Shown here: positions 8,475-15,011 of the stretch, piece after piece
Numbering within the stretch: position 1 is the stretch's first letter
Layout: each line of letters opens with the position of its first letter
DNA from: Syntrophomonas sp. UBA4922
Lineage (GTDB): Bacteria > Bacillota > Syntrophomonadia > Syntrophomonadales > Syntrophomonadaceae
Reading direction: 5' to 3'
Length of the DNA stretch: 24,935 nt
NCBI GenBank assembly: GCA_002398825.1
Contig: DHBS01000015.1
Span: 26,478 to 51,412, forward strand
Program-made: the position numbers and the translations under genes
The notes under the pieces: generated by a model
Seen by the model: only the letters and a program-made list of their open reading frames with translations
Database searches by the model: none
Told to the model about the DNA's origin: nothing

Positions 8475-8831
8475 ATGGACACAGCTTTAATTAATCTGGC
8501 CTATAGTTTTCTATCCCTGGTGATACCGGTGATAGCTGTTATGGTGGTGGAGCTCATTAGAAGGTATCTGGGGCTGCAGAAAATGGCTCAGGTTAACGAA
8601 GCTATCACCAATAAGAAAGCATTGGCTTTAATAGCGGTCCGTTTTGCAGAACAGACTTACCAGGATCTGCATGGAGAAGAAAAGTTTAATAAAGCGGCGT
8701 CATGGTTGGCCGAACAAGTAGACCAGTACGGGTTCAACGTTAGTGAAACCGAAATAAAAGGCCTCATTGAAGCGGCCTTGCGCCAGTTGAAGGACGAATT
8801 TGCCTCTGAATGGCATAAACAGCTGCAGTAA
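8475..8831 (+). CDS. LL-H family phage holin-like protein
   Basis: The protein has 118 residues: one N-terminal membrane helix (about 5-28, LAYSFLSLVIPVIAVMVVELI), then a soluble helical part. ALIAVRFAEQTYQDLHGEEKF, WLAEQV and ETEIKGLIEAALRQLKDEF match the pattern I know from the phage LL-H holin family (an AEQ helix followed by an IEAA helix). Holins permeabilise the membrane for lysin release. Here no endolysin, tail or integrase gene is seen nearby, so this may be a prophage remnant or a domesticated system. AAGGAGGGAG (8461-8470) gives a strong ribosome binding site. Family assignment is from remembered motif patterns. Confidence 0.65.
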   Translation: MDTALINLAYSFLSLVIPVIAVMVVELIRRYLGLQKMAQVNEAITNKKALALIAVRFAEQTYQDLHGEEKFNKAASWLAEQVDQYGFNVSETEIKGLIEAALRQLKDEFASEWHKQLQ

Positions 8832-8879
8832 GGGATCACCTATTAAGAAAAAGAAAGCATTCACAACGTACTTGTTTTA

Positions 8880-8909
8880 TTGACTTTGATCCGATTACTA
8901 CATTATTAT
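8880..8909 (+). promoter_or_regulatory. Sigma-A promoter upstream of a gene-free structured region
   Basis: TTGACT (8880-8885) and TATTAT (8904-8909) are separated by 18 bases, close to the sigma-A consensus. The expected start is near 8916. No credible coding sequence follows, and the first transcribed bases form a hairpin, which suggests a non-coding transcript. Confidence 0.55.
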
Positions 8910-8915
8910 AAAATT

Positions 8916-9308
8916 ACCAGGAAGTTGTAGCCTGGAACACCCTGGAAGTTCTGATGGCACTGAGAAAATAGGCCCGGATAAAATCTCCACACAGAGGTCG
9001 CAATGTAGTTTTTGGAAAGGCAAGTGCCGATAGATAACTGCAATGTAGGCGAGGTGTAACCGGTTTAGACCGGGAGATACTATGAATGTGTGGGAGGATC
9101 GGGTAAACCTCATCGAGGTAAACAGTATGCTTGACTGACATTGCTGTCAAGAGCACTGTTAGCAATCAGAAGCAGGCCGCAGTTGTTGCCAGACAATGCG
9201 TATCCTGGGACCGGGGTGACAAAACAAAGGAGGATCACCTCTCTTGTACAACTACACAACGTAGGAAGGCCGGCGGGCACGAGAGTGCATATGCTGGCCT
9301 TTCTATTG
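8916..9308 (+). ncRNA. Candidate large structured non-coding RNA (about 390 nt), family unknown
   Basis: The segment lacks a believable ORF on either strand but is dense in short helices that suit plus-strand RNA. These are 8917-8921/8931-8935, 9060-9064/9069-9073, 9107-9111/9115-9119, and 9140-9145/9161-9166 (alternative 9130-9135/9146-9151). Further ones are 9178-9186/9193-9200 (8 bp with one bulge), 9213-9219/9235-9241, and 9266-9274/9293-9301 capped by an inner GCAC-GAGA-GTGC stem with a GNRA loop. AGTTGTA (8923-8929) can also pair with TACAACT (9247-9253), joining the ends, in competition with the first hairpin. GCAATGTAG occurs twice, 40 bases apart (9000 and 9040). The last stem is followed by TTTCTATT, which could terminate transcription; if not, the RNA may continue to about 9507 (about 590 nt). 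It does not look like RNase P RNA, tmRNA, SRP RNA or a riboswitch I know. ROOL, GOLLD, OLE, HEARO or a group II intron remnant remain to be tested. Confidence 0.45.
9266..9308 (+). terminator. Possible intrinsic terminator of the candidate RNA
   Basis: AAGGCCGGC (9266-9274) pairs with GCTGGCCTT (9293-9301) with one G-U pair, enclosing a 4-bp stem with a GAGA tetraloop. The 3' flank is TTTCTATT, U-rich but interrupted. On the minus strand the G-U pair would become a C-A mismatch, so the plus strand is the likely RNA. Confidence 0.4.
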
Positions 9309-9448
9309 CCTGTTATGCCGATCGGGTTATGTGTATCAGAATAAGTTATCTCATTCGGACAGCAACAACCCGGAAGCTTATTTTATTCAGTTCTGTGAAG
9401 ATGATCGCTCAGGGCTCGGCACAGTGCGGGGCCCGAACATTACATGCA

Positions 9449-9507
9449 GCTATAAACAGTCAAAGCGGACGGCTTGAGGGGAGCCGCCCGCTTTAACTGT
9501 TTATAGC
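9449..9507 (-). repeat. Long inverted repeat, 26-bp perfect RNA hairpin on the minus strand
   Basis: Arms 9449-9474 and 9482-9507 flank a 7-base loop. Read as plus-strand RNA the stem has two mismatches (C9461-A9495 and A9469-C9487). Read as minus-strand RNA both become G-U pairs, giving 26 uninterrupted pairs. It starts 11 bases after the stop codon of the minus-strand DUF2892-like gene, so it may end or protect that transcript. No U-tract follows on either strand, so it is not a standard terminator. Confidence 0.75.
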
Positions 9508-9518
9508 AAAATGAAGGG

Positions 9519-9764
9519 TTATGGTGCTCTATGTCCGGGAACGCTCAAGTTGTTAGCGAAAGTAATTTCCCTCTGTTTGATGGGACGCAACATGCTAAGA
9601 GCCTCATGCAGAGGAGAGTAGCGCAGTAAGGCGGTAGCCAGTTCAATTGTGCCTAATACCCCGCACATGGTTCCTGCCCATCCGGTTACAATTTGACTGC
9701 CGGACAGAAAGTATAGGATTAAGCAAGCCGCATAGCGCATGATTACTTCTTTCCGATTTAACAT
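9519..9764 (-). CDS. Small membrane protein resembling the DUF2892/YgaP-type inner-membrane family
   Basis: The protein has 81 residues, with LNRKEVIMRYAACLILYFLSG near the N-terminus and TGWAGTMCGVLGTIELATALLRYSPLHEAL following. The pattern of an R/K-rich start, two close hydrophobic helices and a Y/C-S/P-L-x-x-L ending after the second helix is that of DUF2892 (YgaP-like membrane domain), though the usual cysteine before PLY is replaced by YSPL. The last 25 residues are polar. The start is uncertain: ATG 9764 has only a weak GGGTGA upstream, and GTG 9776 is an alternative. It follows the 197-residue gene on the same strand after about 50 bases. The role of the family is unclear. Confidence 0.6.
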   Translation of the reverse strand: MLNRKEVIMRYAACLILYFLSGSQIVTGWAGTMCGVLGTIELATALLRYSPLHEALSMLRPIKQREITFANNLSVPGHRAP

Positions 9765-9817
9765 AACGTGGTTCACCCGCTTTCTTATTCAGGTCGAAAC
9801 TAAAAGAAACATAATCT

Positions 9818-10411
9818 TTATGCAAACTGGCGCGTGACATCTGCCAGTTCCATAAAGGCATTTTGCATGGTTGTATCCTGATACAGGTCACTTATAGCGC
9901 TATAAGTGGAAATCAGCACCCCGTTAACACAAGCTTCCAGATTTCCGGAAGGGGTTTTGCCTTTAATCGCCGACATTAATACAGCGTGGATGTGCTTTTC
10001 GAAATTGATCATTATCCTGTTAAAAAACGGCATAATCATGCGGGTTTCCTGCTCTGGCACAGGATCCTCAATAATCGGTCCGCCATTATCATAAAAATAG
10101 ATCAGTAATTGATTAAGGTTGGCCAGTCTCAGCACATCAACCTGGCGCTTGCCTTCAAGCTGTTTCTCAGCTAGATCTTTACAAAGATCCTTGTCCGGCC
10201 ACTGATTTAAACTAGCCAATTCGAGGTATCTGGATTCAATGTAATGCTGCAGTGTAGTGCCTAATGAATAAACATCGTTAACATTTCGGGGGCATTGGCC
10301 TATCTTGCCCAGTGTGCCGAAGACTTTGACATCAAGGCCCGGCTCCTTTTTAACCGCTACCTGTTTCGGCTTGTCAGCTGTTTTCGCGGCTGCTTGTTCC
10401 ATGGCTTTCAC
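9818..10411 (-). CDS. Hypothetical protein, no family recognised
   Basis: The protein has 197 residues. Residues 1-40 are low-complexity and rich in Ala and Lys (EQAAAKTADKPKQVAVKKEP), probably disordered. The rest looks mainly helical, with a conserved-looking DVYSLGTTLQHYIESRYLELASLNQWPDK start, DVLRLANLNQLLIYFYDNGG in the middle and a C-terminal helix NAFMELADVTRQFA. There is no signal peptide or clear membrane helix. GTG 10411 is chosen because AAAGGAGGGA lies about 6 bases upstream; ATG 10402 is also possible. It is probably co-transcribed with the downstream small membrane protein, and both point towards the candidate RNA. No function is proposed. Confidence 0.75.
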   Translation of the reverse strand: MKAMEQAAAKTADKPKQVAVKKEPGLDVKVFGTLGKIGQCPRNVNDVYSLGTTLQHYIESRYLELASLNQWPDKDLCKDLAEKQLEGKRQVDVLRLANLNQLLIYFYDNGGPIIEDPVPEQETRMIMPFFNRIMINFEKHIHAVLMSAIKGKTPSGNLEACVNGVLISTYSAISDLYQDTTMQNAFMELADVTRQFA

Positions 10412-10812
10412 TGATCTCCCTCCTTTCAGGTTTATTCCTGCCTGGTATGTCCAATTTCGTTGCAACATCACATCATGACGAGTTAGAATTCCGGGTTACT
10501 ACCGACTGATTTGTTATTTGCCAATCAATTAAGCAATTTGCGTGCCACCTTGACATTCTTTGTGAAAGAAATAATTAAAACGAGGTGTAAAGTCCCAGAT
10601 TTAGGCATTTGTCTGTGAAACCTGTAACAAGCAGATGCCATACAGAATCATCGATGGTGTAGTAAAAGTGTTGCGGATATATCCGGCCGGAACAAGCATG
10701 ATACAGTTATGGAACAATAGTGACTATATCTGGCAATAAAATAACTGCTGAGTGTTTGACACCCAGCAGTCACGCGAAAAGTCTTAAGAATTAATTGTAA
10801 TGGGGCAAAGTT
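10412..10812. other. Intergenic region with several dyads, no gene seen
   Basis: The 400 bases between the divergent-facing unknown gene and metQ contain no convincing ORF. Visible elements are a consensus -35-like TTGACA (10550-10555) without a good -10, a stem GGCATTTG (10604-10611) with CAGATGCC (10632-10639), a 12-base palindrome CGGATATATCCG (10674-10685) followed by CCGGCCGG, and the metQ terminator (10744-10770). A ten-base string CGAGGTGTAA (10581-10590) also occurs in the candidate RNA (9050-9059). Confidence 0.4.
10730..10770 (-). terminator. Intrinsic terminator of metNIQ
   Basis: Read on the minus strand, ACTGCTG and CAGCAGT (10744-10750 and 10764-10770) pair, with an inner GTGT/ACAC stem and a CAA loop; the one mismatch of the plus strand becomes a G-U pair. 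The tail is TTATTTTATT. It lies about 43 bases after the metQ stop codon. Confidence 0.75.
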
Positions 10813-11643
10813 TTAGAAGGAAGGCACACAACTGCCTGCATAGTTATCCTCCAGGAATTTCTTGACTTCTGGAGATTGCAGGGCTTTGCCAAGTTTTACG
10901 ATGGCTTCTTTGTCTTTATCCGCCGGTCTCACCGCCAGAACATTGGCGAACGGTGAATCCTTGGGCTCTGAGAAAATGGCGTCGGTCACCGGATTGAGAT
11001 TGCCTTCCAGGGCATAGTTGCTATTGATGACGCAGATATCAGCATCTTCAAGGGTTCTGGGCAGCATAGCCGCATCCATGGCGATGATGGCTATTTTCTT
11101 GGGATTCTCAATAATATCATTTTCAGTTGCGGTTACCCCTGCTCCCTCTTTAAGAGTGATCAATTTAGCCTGCTCCAGCACCATCAAAGCCCGGCCGCCA
11201 TTAGTGGCATCATTAGGAATGCCTACTTTGGCGCCAGTGGTCAGTTCATCCAGATTCTTTATTTTCTTGGAATAGACTCCCATGGGCTCATTGTGCACCT
11301 TGACTGTCCACACTAAATCAGCATTATTCTTGGCATTGTAATCGTCCAGATAAGGAATGTGCTGAAAAAAGTTGGCGTCAATTTGTCCGTCTTTCAAGGA
11401 TGGATTCAATAATACATAATCTGTAAACACCTTGATTTCCAGGTCAACATTTTCCTTGGCCAACAGGGGCTTGACCACTTCCAGAATCTCGGCATGGGGT
11501 TTTGCAGTAGCCCCGACCACCAGCTTGGTTGCGGCTGGCTGCGCGTTTTTGTCACCCTCTGCTGCAGGCTGTTGATTGCTGCATCCTACCACACTGGTGA
11601 GCAGCAATAAAAGGCATGCAATAAGTATTAAGCCTCTCTTCAT
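10813..11643 (-). CDS. metQ: Methionine ABC transporter substrate-binding lipoprotein MetQ (NlpA family)
   Basis: MetQ binds methionine outside the membrane and delivers it to MetNI. The protein has 276 residues with a lipoprotein signal: basic MKRG, a hydrophobic stretch (LILIACLLLLLTSVV) and lipobox VVGC, followed by a polar linker. NlpA-family sequence follows: KLVVGATAKPHAEILEVVKPLL, LKDGQIDANFFQHIPYLDDYN, VGIPNDATNGGRALMVLEQA and INSNYALEGNLNP. ATG 11643 is chosen because the signal peptide begins there and GGAGG lies 10 bases before it; the frame is open further upstream into metI. The riboswitch upstream of the operon supports methionine as substrate rather than another amino acid. Confidence 0.93.
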   Translation of the reverse strand: MKRGLILIACLLLLLTSVVGCSNQQPAAEGDKNAQPAATKLVVGATAKPHAEILEVVKPLLAKENVDLEIKVFTDYVLLNPSLKDGQIDANFFQHIPYLDDYNAKNNADLVWTVKVHNEPMGVYSKKIKNLDELTTGAKVGIPNDATNGGRALMVLEQAKLITLKEGAGVTATENDIIENPKKIAIIAMDAAMLPRTLEDADICVINSNYALEGNLNPVTDAIFSEPKDSPFANVLAVRPADKDKEAIVKLGKALQSPEVKKFLEDNYAGSCVPSF

Positions 11644-11650
11644 GTAGTTA

Positions 11651-12367
11651 TTACCTCCTCTTGTTAATGATCCGGGCTGCCATTCCGTCACCCGCGATTT
11701 GAATACACTGAACAAATAGAATAAGTACAATGACGGTAGCCCACATGATTAAATCCTCATAACGCTGATAGCCGTAGTAATAAGCCAGCGTTCCCAATCC
11801 ACCTCCTCCCACTATGCCAGCCATTGCCGAATAACCTACCAGGTTGATGGTGGTTATGGCGACTCCTAGAATAATAGAGGGCATGGCTTCAGGGATCAAC
11901 ACCTTGCTGATGACCTGCCAGGCATTGGCTCCCATTGACACAGCCGCCTCAATCAATCCCCAATGAATCTCCTTCAAGGAGGTTTCCACCATGCGTGCTA
12001 CAAAAGGTATTGCGGCCAGGGTCAGCGGCACCATGGAGGCGACCGTACCTATAGGGGTTCCCACCACCAGGCGGGTAAAGGGGATTACCAGGATTAAGAA
12101 AATGATGAAGGGTATAGAACGAGTAGCATTAACAATAACGCCCAGAATATAATTGACCCATTTATTCTCCAGAACATGGCCCGCCTCAGTGGTAACCAGA
12201 ATCACTCCCAGGGGCAAACCCAGCAGATAGCTGAGAGCGGTGGATATCAACACCATATACATCGTTTCCCAGGTGGCTGTCAGCAGTTTTTCCGCGATCC
12301 AGGAGTTTTCAGCCCAAAAGGTGTTTAACACCGTATTGGCAGTTAAACCGAATGCATACATCATCAT
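11651..12367 (-). CDS. metI: Methionine ABC transporter permease MetI
   Basis: MetI is the membrane subunit of the methionine importer. The protein has 238 residues and about five hydrophobic helices. The EAA-type coupling motif is EAAVSMGANAWQVISKVLIPEAMPSIILG, which contacts MetN. TWETMYMVLISTALSYLLGLPLG and NATRSIPFIIFLILVIPFTR are family-typical. Three ATG codons stand in a row; the first, 12367, directly follows the metN stop (12368-12370) and has GAGGTG about 6 bases upstream within the end of metN. The end lies 7 bases before the metQ start. Confidence 0.93.
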   Translation of the reverse strand: MMMYAFGLTANTVLNTFWAENSWIAEKLLTATWETMYMVLISTALSYLLGLPLGVILVTTEAGHVLENKWVNYILGVIVNATRSIPFIIFLILVIPFTRLVVGTPIGTVASMVPLTLAAIPFVARMVETSLKEIHWGLIEAAVSMGANAWQVISKVLIPEAMPSIILGVAITTINLVGYSAMAGIVGGGGLGTLAYYYGYQRYEDLIMWATVIVLILFVQCIQIAGDGMAARIINKRR

Positions 12368-13390
12368 TTATAACACCTCTATATCCAGACCGTTATTTTG
12401 CAGGAACTGCATGGATTGATGTACCCCTTCCCGGGATCCTATCAATTCCAGGGTCAGGTGCCCAAAGGGAACATCCTTGACCCGGTCGATATTGCCGTGC
12501 AATATGTTGGCATCCACATCAAACCTCTTAATCATGGCTGAAATAATGGGATCACCGGCGGAAGCCCCGATAAAAGAAACCCTGATCAGTTTGGAAAACT
12601 TGCTGCCGTGCTCTTTCAAGAGATCATGTTTATATTCTTCAGGGTCATCTTTATTAATGATGGCCTTGATAAAGCTTTGCGAGGTCGGGGTGCCGGGATT
12701 GGAGAAAATGGACAGCACGTCGCCCACTTCCTCGATCCTGGAATTATTGATCACCGCTACCCGGTCGCAGATCTGCTTGATTACGTTCATATCATGGGTG
12801 ATCAACAGGATGGTGAGGTTAAGCTGTTGGTTTATATCCTTCAAGAGCTTCAATATGGAACGGGTGGTTTGCGGGTCCAGTGCCGAGGTAGCCTCATCGG
12901 ACAATAGAATTTTGGGGTCATTGGCTAAGGCCCGGGCTATGCCGACCCGCTGTTTCTGACCGCCGCTAAGCTGATCCGGATAAACCTTAGCCTTATCGAC
13001 AAGACCCACCATCTCCAAAAGCTGGTTGACTCTGTCCCGGGCTGCTTTGGCGGGAACCTGGGCAATCTCCAGAGGGAACATGATATTGTCGAAAACAGTC
13101 CGGGAAGAGAGCAAATTAAACTGCTGAAAAATGATGCCGATCTTCTGCCGGGCTGCCCGCAGTTCTTTCTGTTTTAAAGCGGTGATATCCTGGCCGTCCA
13201 CTATTATTGAACCCTGAGTAGGCTTTTCCAGCATGTTTATGCACCTGATCAAAGTGCTTTTTCCAGCACCGCTCAAGCCGATGATACCGAAAATTTCTCC
13301 CCGATTTATAGATAAGCTCACATCATCTAAAGCCACTATGTCTTGATGAGCGGTATGATATATCTTGGCTAGATTCTTGATCTCAATCAA
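12368..13390 (-). CDS. metN: Methionine ABC transporter ATP-binding protein MetN
   Basis: MetN is the ATPase of the methionine importer. The protein has 340 residues. Walker A is GLSGAGKST (38-46), with the Q-loop in IGIIFQQFNLL, signature QLSGGQKQR, Walker B ILLSDEAT and the switch histidine in LLITHDM. Residues about 265-340 form the C-terminal NIL/C2 domain (FGHLTLELIGSREGVHQSMQFL), which in characterised MetN proteins binds methionine and inhibits transport. The start is TTG 13390, with GGGAGGA (13398-13404) about 7 bases upstream. The gene is first in the operon, downstream of the SAM-I riboswitch. Confidence 0.95.
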   Translation of the reverse strand: MIEIKNLAKIYHTAHQDIVALDDVSLSINRGEIFGIIGLSGAGKSTLIRCINMLEKPTQGSIIVDGQDITALKQKELRAARQKIGIIFQQFNLLSSRTVFDNIMFPLEIAQVPAKAARDRVNQLLEMVGLVDKAKVYPDQLSGGQKQRVGIARALANDPKILLSDEATSALDPQTTRSILKLLKDINQQLNLTILLITHDMNVIKQICDRVAVINNSRIEEVGDVLSIFSNPGTPTSQSFIKAIINKDDPEEYKHDLLKEHGSKFSKLIRVSFIGASAGDPIISAMIKRFDVDANILHGNIDRVKDVPFGHLTLELIGSREGVHQSMQFLQNNGLDIEVL

Positions 13391-13402
13391 AAAGACGTCC
13401 TC

Positions 13403-13440
13403 CCAACAAACAAAAGGCCTCTTTGTCTAATGCAAAGAGG
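13403..13440 (-). terminator. Terminator of the SAM-I riboswitch expression platform
   Basis: On the minus strand CCTCTTTG (13433-13440) pairs with CAAAGAGG (13418-13425) around a 7-base loop, followed by CCTTTTGTTTGTT. The terminator ends just before the metN ribosome binding site. When SAM is bound the leader transcript should stop here, as known for this riboswitch class. Confidence 0.85.
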
Positions 13441-13460
13441 CAAGATGACTAATTCTCATG

Positions 13461-13563
13461 CTTATCTGCCAGACATTTCATCTGCAGGAGTTAGCACCAT
13501 TGCCATTAATTGGCTGGTTGCCGGGCGTCATAGGGCCTGTCCCTCGGCCGCTCTGGATAAGAA
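13461..13563 (-). promoter_or_regulatory. SAM-I (S-box) riboswitch aptamer controlling metNIQ
   Basis: On the minus strand the S-box signature is nearly complete: P1 strand TTCTTATC (13556-13563), CCAGAGCGGCCGAGGGA, then GGCCC-TATGACGCCCGGCAACC (the kink-turn and P2/P3 core), GGTGCTAACTCCTGCAGA and P1 return strand AGATAAG (13461-13467). The aptamer is followed by an intrinsic terminator before metN. S-box riboswitches turn genes off when S-adenosylmethionine is plentiful, so methionine import is repressed under sufficiency. Confidence 0.95.
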
Positions 13564-13592
13564 TAATTATGTGCTTATTTTAAACTCAATTA

Positions 13593-13622
13593 ATCTTAGC
13601 ATAGCGGTCTTTATCGCGTCAA
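13593..13622 (-). promoter_or_regulatory. Sigma-A promoter of the metNIQ leader
   Basis: On the minus strand TTGACG (13617-13622) and TAAGAT (13593-13598) are 18 bases apart. The start would fall near 13586, about 23 bases before the aptamer. Position relative to the riboswitch is the main support. Confidence 0.55.
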
Positions 13623-13750
13623 TGAACCTGTGCATACTGTGTGCAGGAATGCTGGTTTTTCACGGTCTGAACATAACCGCTCCGGCTCGCGATAAGAGCT
13701 GGGCCTAAACAACCGGTGCTTCAATCCCGGCTATCTATATAATGAATATC

Positions 13751-13781
13751 AAAAAGCCGGCCCTGAAGAAAAAGCGGGCCG
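13751..13781 (-). terminator. Second terminator-like hairpin downstream of tRNA-Leu
   Basis: On the minus strand CGGCCC (13776-13781) pairs with GGGCCG (13758-13763), followed by GCTTTTTGATATT. It may back up the first tRNA terminator and insulates it from the met promoter further downstream. Confidence 0.5.
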
Positions 13782-13806
13782 TCTTGCTGCATTTATCATT
13801 AGAATC

Positions 13807-13830
13807 AAAAAAAGGAGGCTCTCCTCCTTT
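13807..13830 (-). terminator. Intrinsic terminator of tRNA-Leu
   Basis: AAAGGAGG (minus strand, 13823-13830) pairs with CCTCCTTT (13811-13818) around an AGAG loop, and the T-run extends to 13807. It begins 10 bases after the encoded CCA. Confidence 0.85.
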
Positions 13831-13839
13831 CTATTTCCA

Positions 13840-13924
13840 TGGTGCGGATGAAGGGACTCGAACCCCCACGGTGTTACCCGCCAGATCCTAAGTCTGGTGC
13901 GTCTGCCAATTCCGCCACATCCGC
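13840..13924 (-). tRNA. tRNA-Leu (anticodon UAG)
   Basis: The gene spans 85 bases including an encoded CCA (13840-13842). Acceptor arms GCGGATG (13918-13924) and CATCCGC pair perfectly, with A as discriminator. The anticodon stem CCAGA/TCTGG encloses loop CTTAGGA, giving anticodon TAG for CUN codons. A long variable arm (GGCGGGTAACACCG region) and the T-arm GGGGG-TTCGAGT-CCC fit class II leucine tRNAs. It is a single tRNA, not in an rRNA operon. Confidence 0.96.
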
Positions 13925-13944
13925 AGATTAATTTGTACCTGAGT

Positions 13945-13973
13945 ATTATACCTTGATTGTGCATTTATTTCAA
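13945..13973 (-). promoter_or_regulatory. Sigma-A promoter of tRNA-Leu
   Basis: On the minus strand TTGAAA (13968-13973) and a perfect TATAAT (13945-13950) are separated by 17 bases. The start should lie about 10-14 bases before the mature 5' end at 13924. Confidence 0.8.
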
Positions 13974-14110
13974 CTGAAGCCCTTTAAGGCGGTCATATAA
14001 TGGCGACCGGCTCCAAAACGCTCGGACCTCTTCCAATTCGGCCGCGGATATTAAAGTGCTAACATATAATGCTGATTGGCATTTTGTCAAGATATTTTTT
14101 GCCGGGGCAT

Positions 14111-14138
14111 TTGCATTAAGCCAGGATATGTCTATAAT
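14111..14138 (+). promoter_or_regulatory. Sigma-A promoter of the NERD-domain gene
   Basis: TTGCAT (14111-14116) and TATAAT (14133-14138) are 16 bases apart. The predicted leader to GTG 14186 is about 40 bases and contains the ribosome binding site. The rest of 13974-14110 holds no gene; it has a CGGTC/GACCG dyad near 13990-14009. Confidence 0.7.
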
Positions 14139-14185
14139 TAAAAGTGATATAGTTTCCAGGAATAATAAAAGGAAAGGAGAGAAAA

Positions 14186-14854
14186 GTGAATATTTGGATT
14201 ACGCTGTCTCCCATTGTGGTGGTTTTGATCGCAGCCATCTACTTCTTTTATGCGGTTCGCAAGCGTGATAAGAAGAACGAGATCAAGAAGCAGATCATGG
14301 CCAGCGGAGACAGAGGCGAGCACAAGGTTCGCGCGGTTATGGGCAGCCTGGAAAGCCCAAAATCTAGGTATCAGGTTTTTCACAACATCAGACTGGGTCC
14401 TGATTCGGAACACACGAATGAATATGACACAGTAGTTGTCGGCCCTAATGGAATATTTCATATCGAGACCAAAAACTATGGTGGCGAACGGGGCGGAATT
14501 ATCGACATCGACAGCAAAGACAACTGGATTCTTCACAAGAAGAGTGGCTATTCAAAAATGATAACTAATCCGATAGGCCAGGTTGATTCACACGAATACA
14601 GACTGCGCGGATTTTTAATGAAGGTAGTAGGAGTTAAGAATCTACCCACTCAGGGTATCATCGTCCTATCCTGCGACAATATCACTTTACGGCAGAATCA
14701 GAAAAAGAAGCTAGAAGTCCCGATTCTAGGCCGGCATCAACTGGTGGACTATATCAAGAATTACCGGCAGGGGAGTGTGGTAATATACCCCCGCACTATA
14801 AAAAAGATATGTCGCAAGATAGAGAGCATGAATCAGATGGCTAAAGCCAATTAG
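14186..14854 (+). CDS. Membrane-anchored NERD domain (nuclease-related) protein
   Basis: The protein has 222 residues. Residues 4-23 (WITLSPIVVVLIAAIYFFYA) form an N-terminal membrane helix followed by a strongly basic stretch (RKRDKKNEIKK), so the domain should face the cytoplasm. The NERD domain spans about 38-150, with the expected residues: Gly44-Glu45 (GDRGEH), Asp81 (NEYDTVVVGPNGIFHIE) and Glu94-x-Lys96 (ETKNYGG). This matches a PD-(D/E)xK nuclease-like fold. The C-terminal part (about 150-222) is basic. NERD proteins are common, mostly uncharacterised, and suspected to act on nucleic acids. GTG 14186 has GGAAAGGAGAG about 6 bases upstream. The gene is monocistronic, with its own promoter and terminator. 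Confidence 0.85.
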   Translation: MNIWITLSPIVVVLIAAIYFFYAVRKRDKKNEIKKQIMASGDRGEHKVRAVMGSLESPKSRYQVFHNIRLGPDSEHTNEYDTVVVGPNGIFHIETKNYGGERGGIIDIDSKDNWILHKKSGYSKMITNPIGQVDSHEYRLRGFLMKVVGVKNLPTQGIIVLSCDNITLRQNQKKKLEVPILGRHQLVDYIKNYRQGSVVIYPRTIKKICRKIESMNQMAKAN

Positions 14855-14930
14855 GTATTGCAGGCTATTACATAATGACCTGCAGCACAGCCGCTTGGTA
14901 GGGCGGTAGTTTCTTAAACAAATCTGGGTT

Positions 14931-14971
14931 CACCGCTAGCAGCAGCCTGACCCATGAGGTCAAAAGCGGTG
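14931..14971 (+). repeat. Structured 3' untranslated segment after the NERD gene
   Basis: CACCGCT (14931-14937) pairs with AGCGGTG (14965-14971), enclosing TGACC/GGTCA (14948-14952/14958-14962). Two smaller stems, GTTG/CAAC and GGATT/AATCC, follow before the terminator. No promoter is apparent, so it probably belongs to the NERD transcript. Confidence 0.45.
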
Positions 14972-15011
14972 GATTGGAAAAAAGTTGTGGATTAGCAACA
15001 GAATAATCCGA

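Noticed and set aside
9213..9245. Resemblance to the 3' end of 16S rRNA (GGGGTGA ... GGATCACCTC)
   Set aside because: Only short fragments match; the flanking 16S sequence is absent, and the GGATCACCTC part is explained by local hairpin pairing.
9131..9496. A 121-codon plus-strand ORF and a shorter overlapping one
   Set aside because: It overlaps the structured RNA candidate, has no ribosome binding site or family resemblance, and its composition is unlike the neighbouring genes.
10550..10590. A second RNA gene starting from TTGACA at 10550, sharing CGAGGTGTAA with the first candidate
   Set aside because: No acceptable -10 lies at the right distance, and a shared ten-base string alone can be chance.
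13430..13708. A 92-codon plus-strand ORF
   Set aside because: It runs antisense across the SAM-I riboswitch and its promoter; its codons are explained by the conserved aptamer sequence, and it has no good ribosome binding site.
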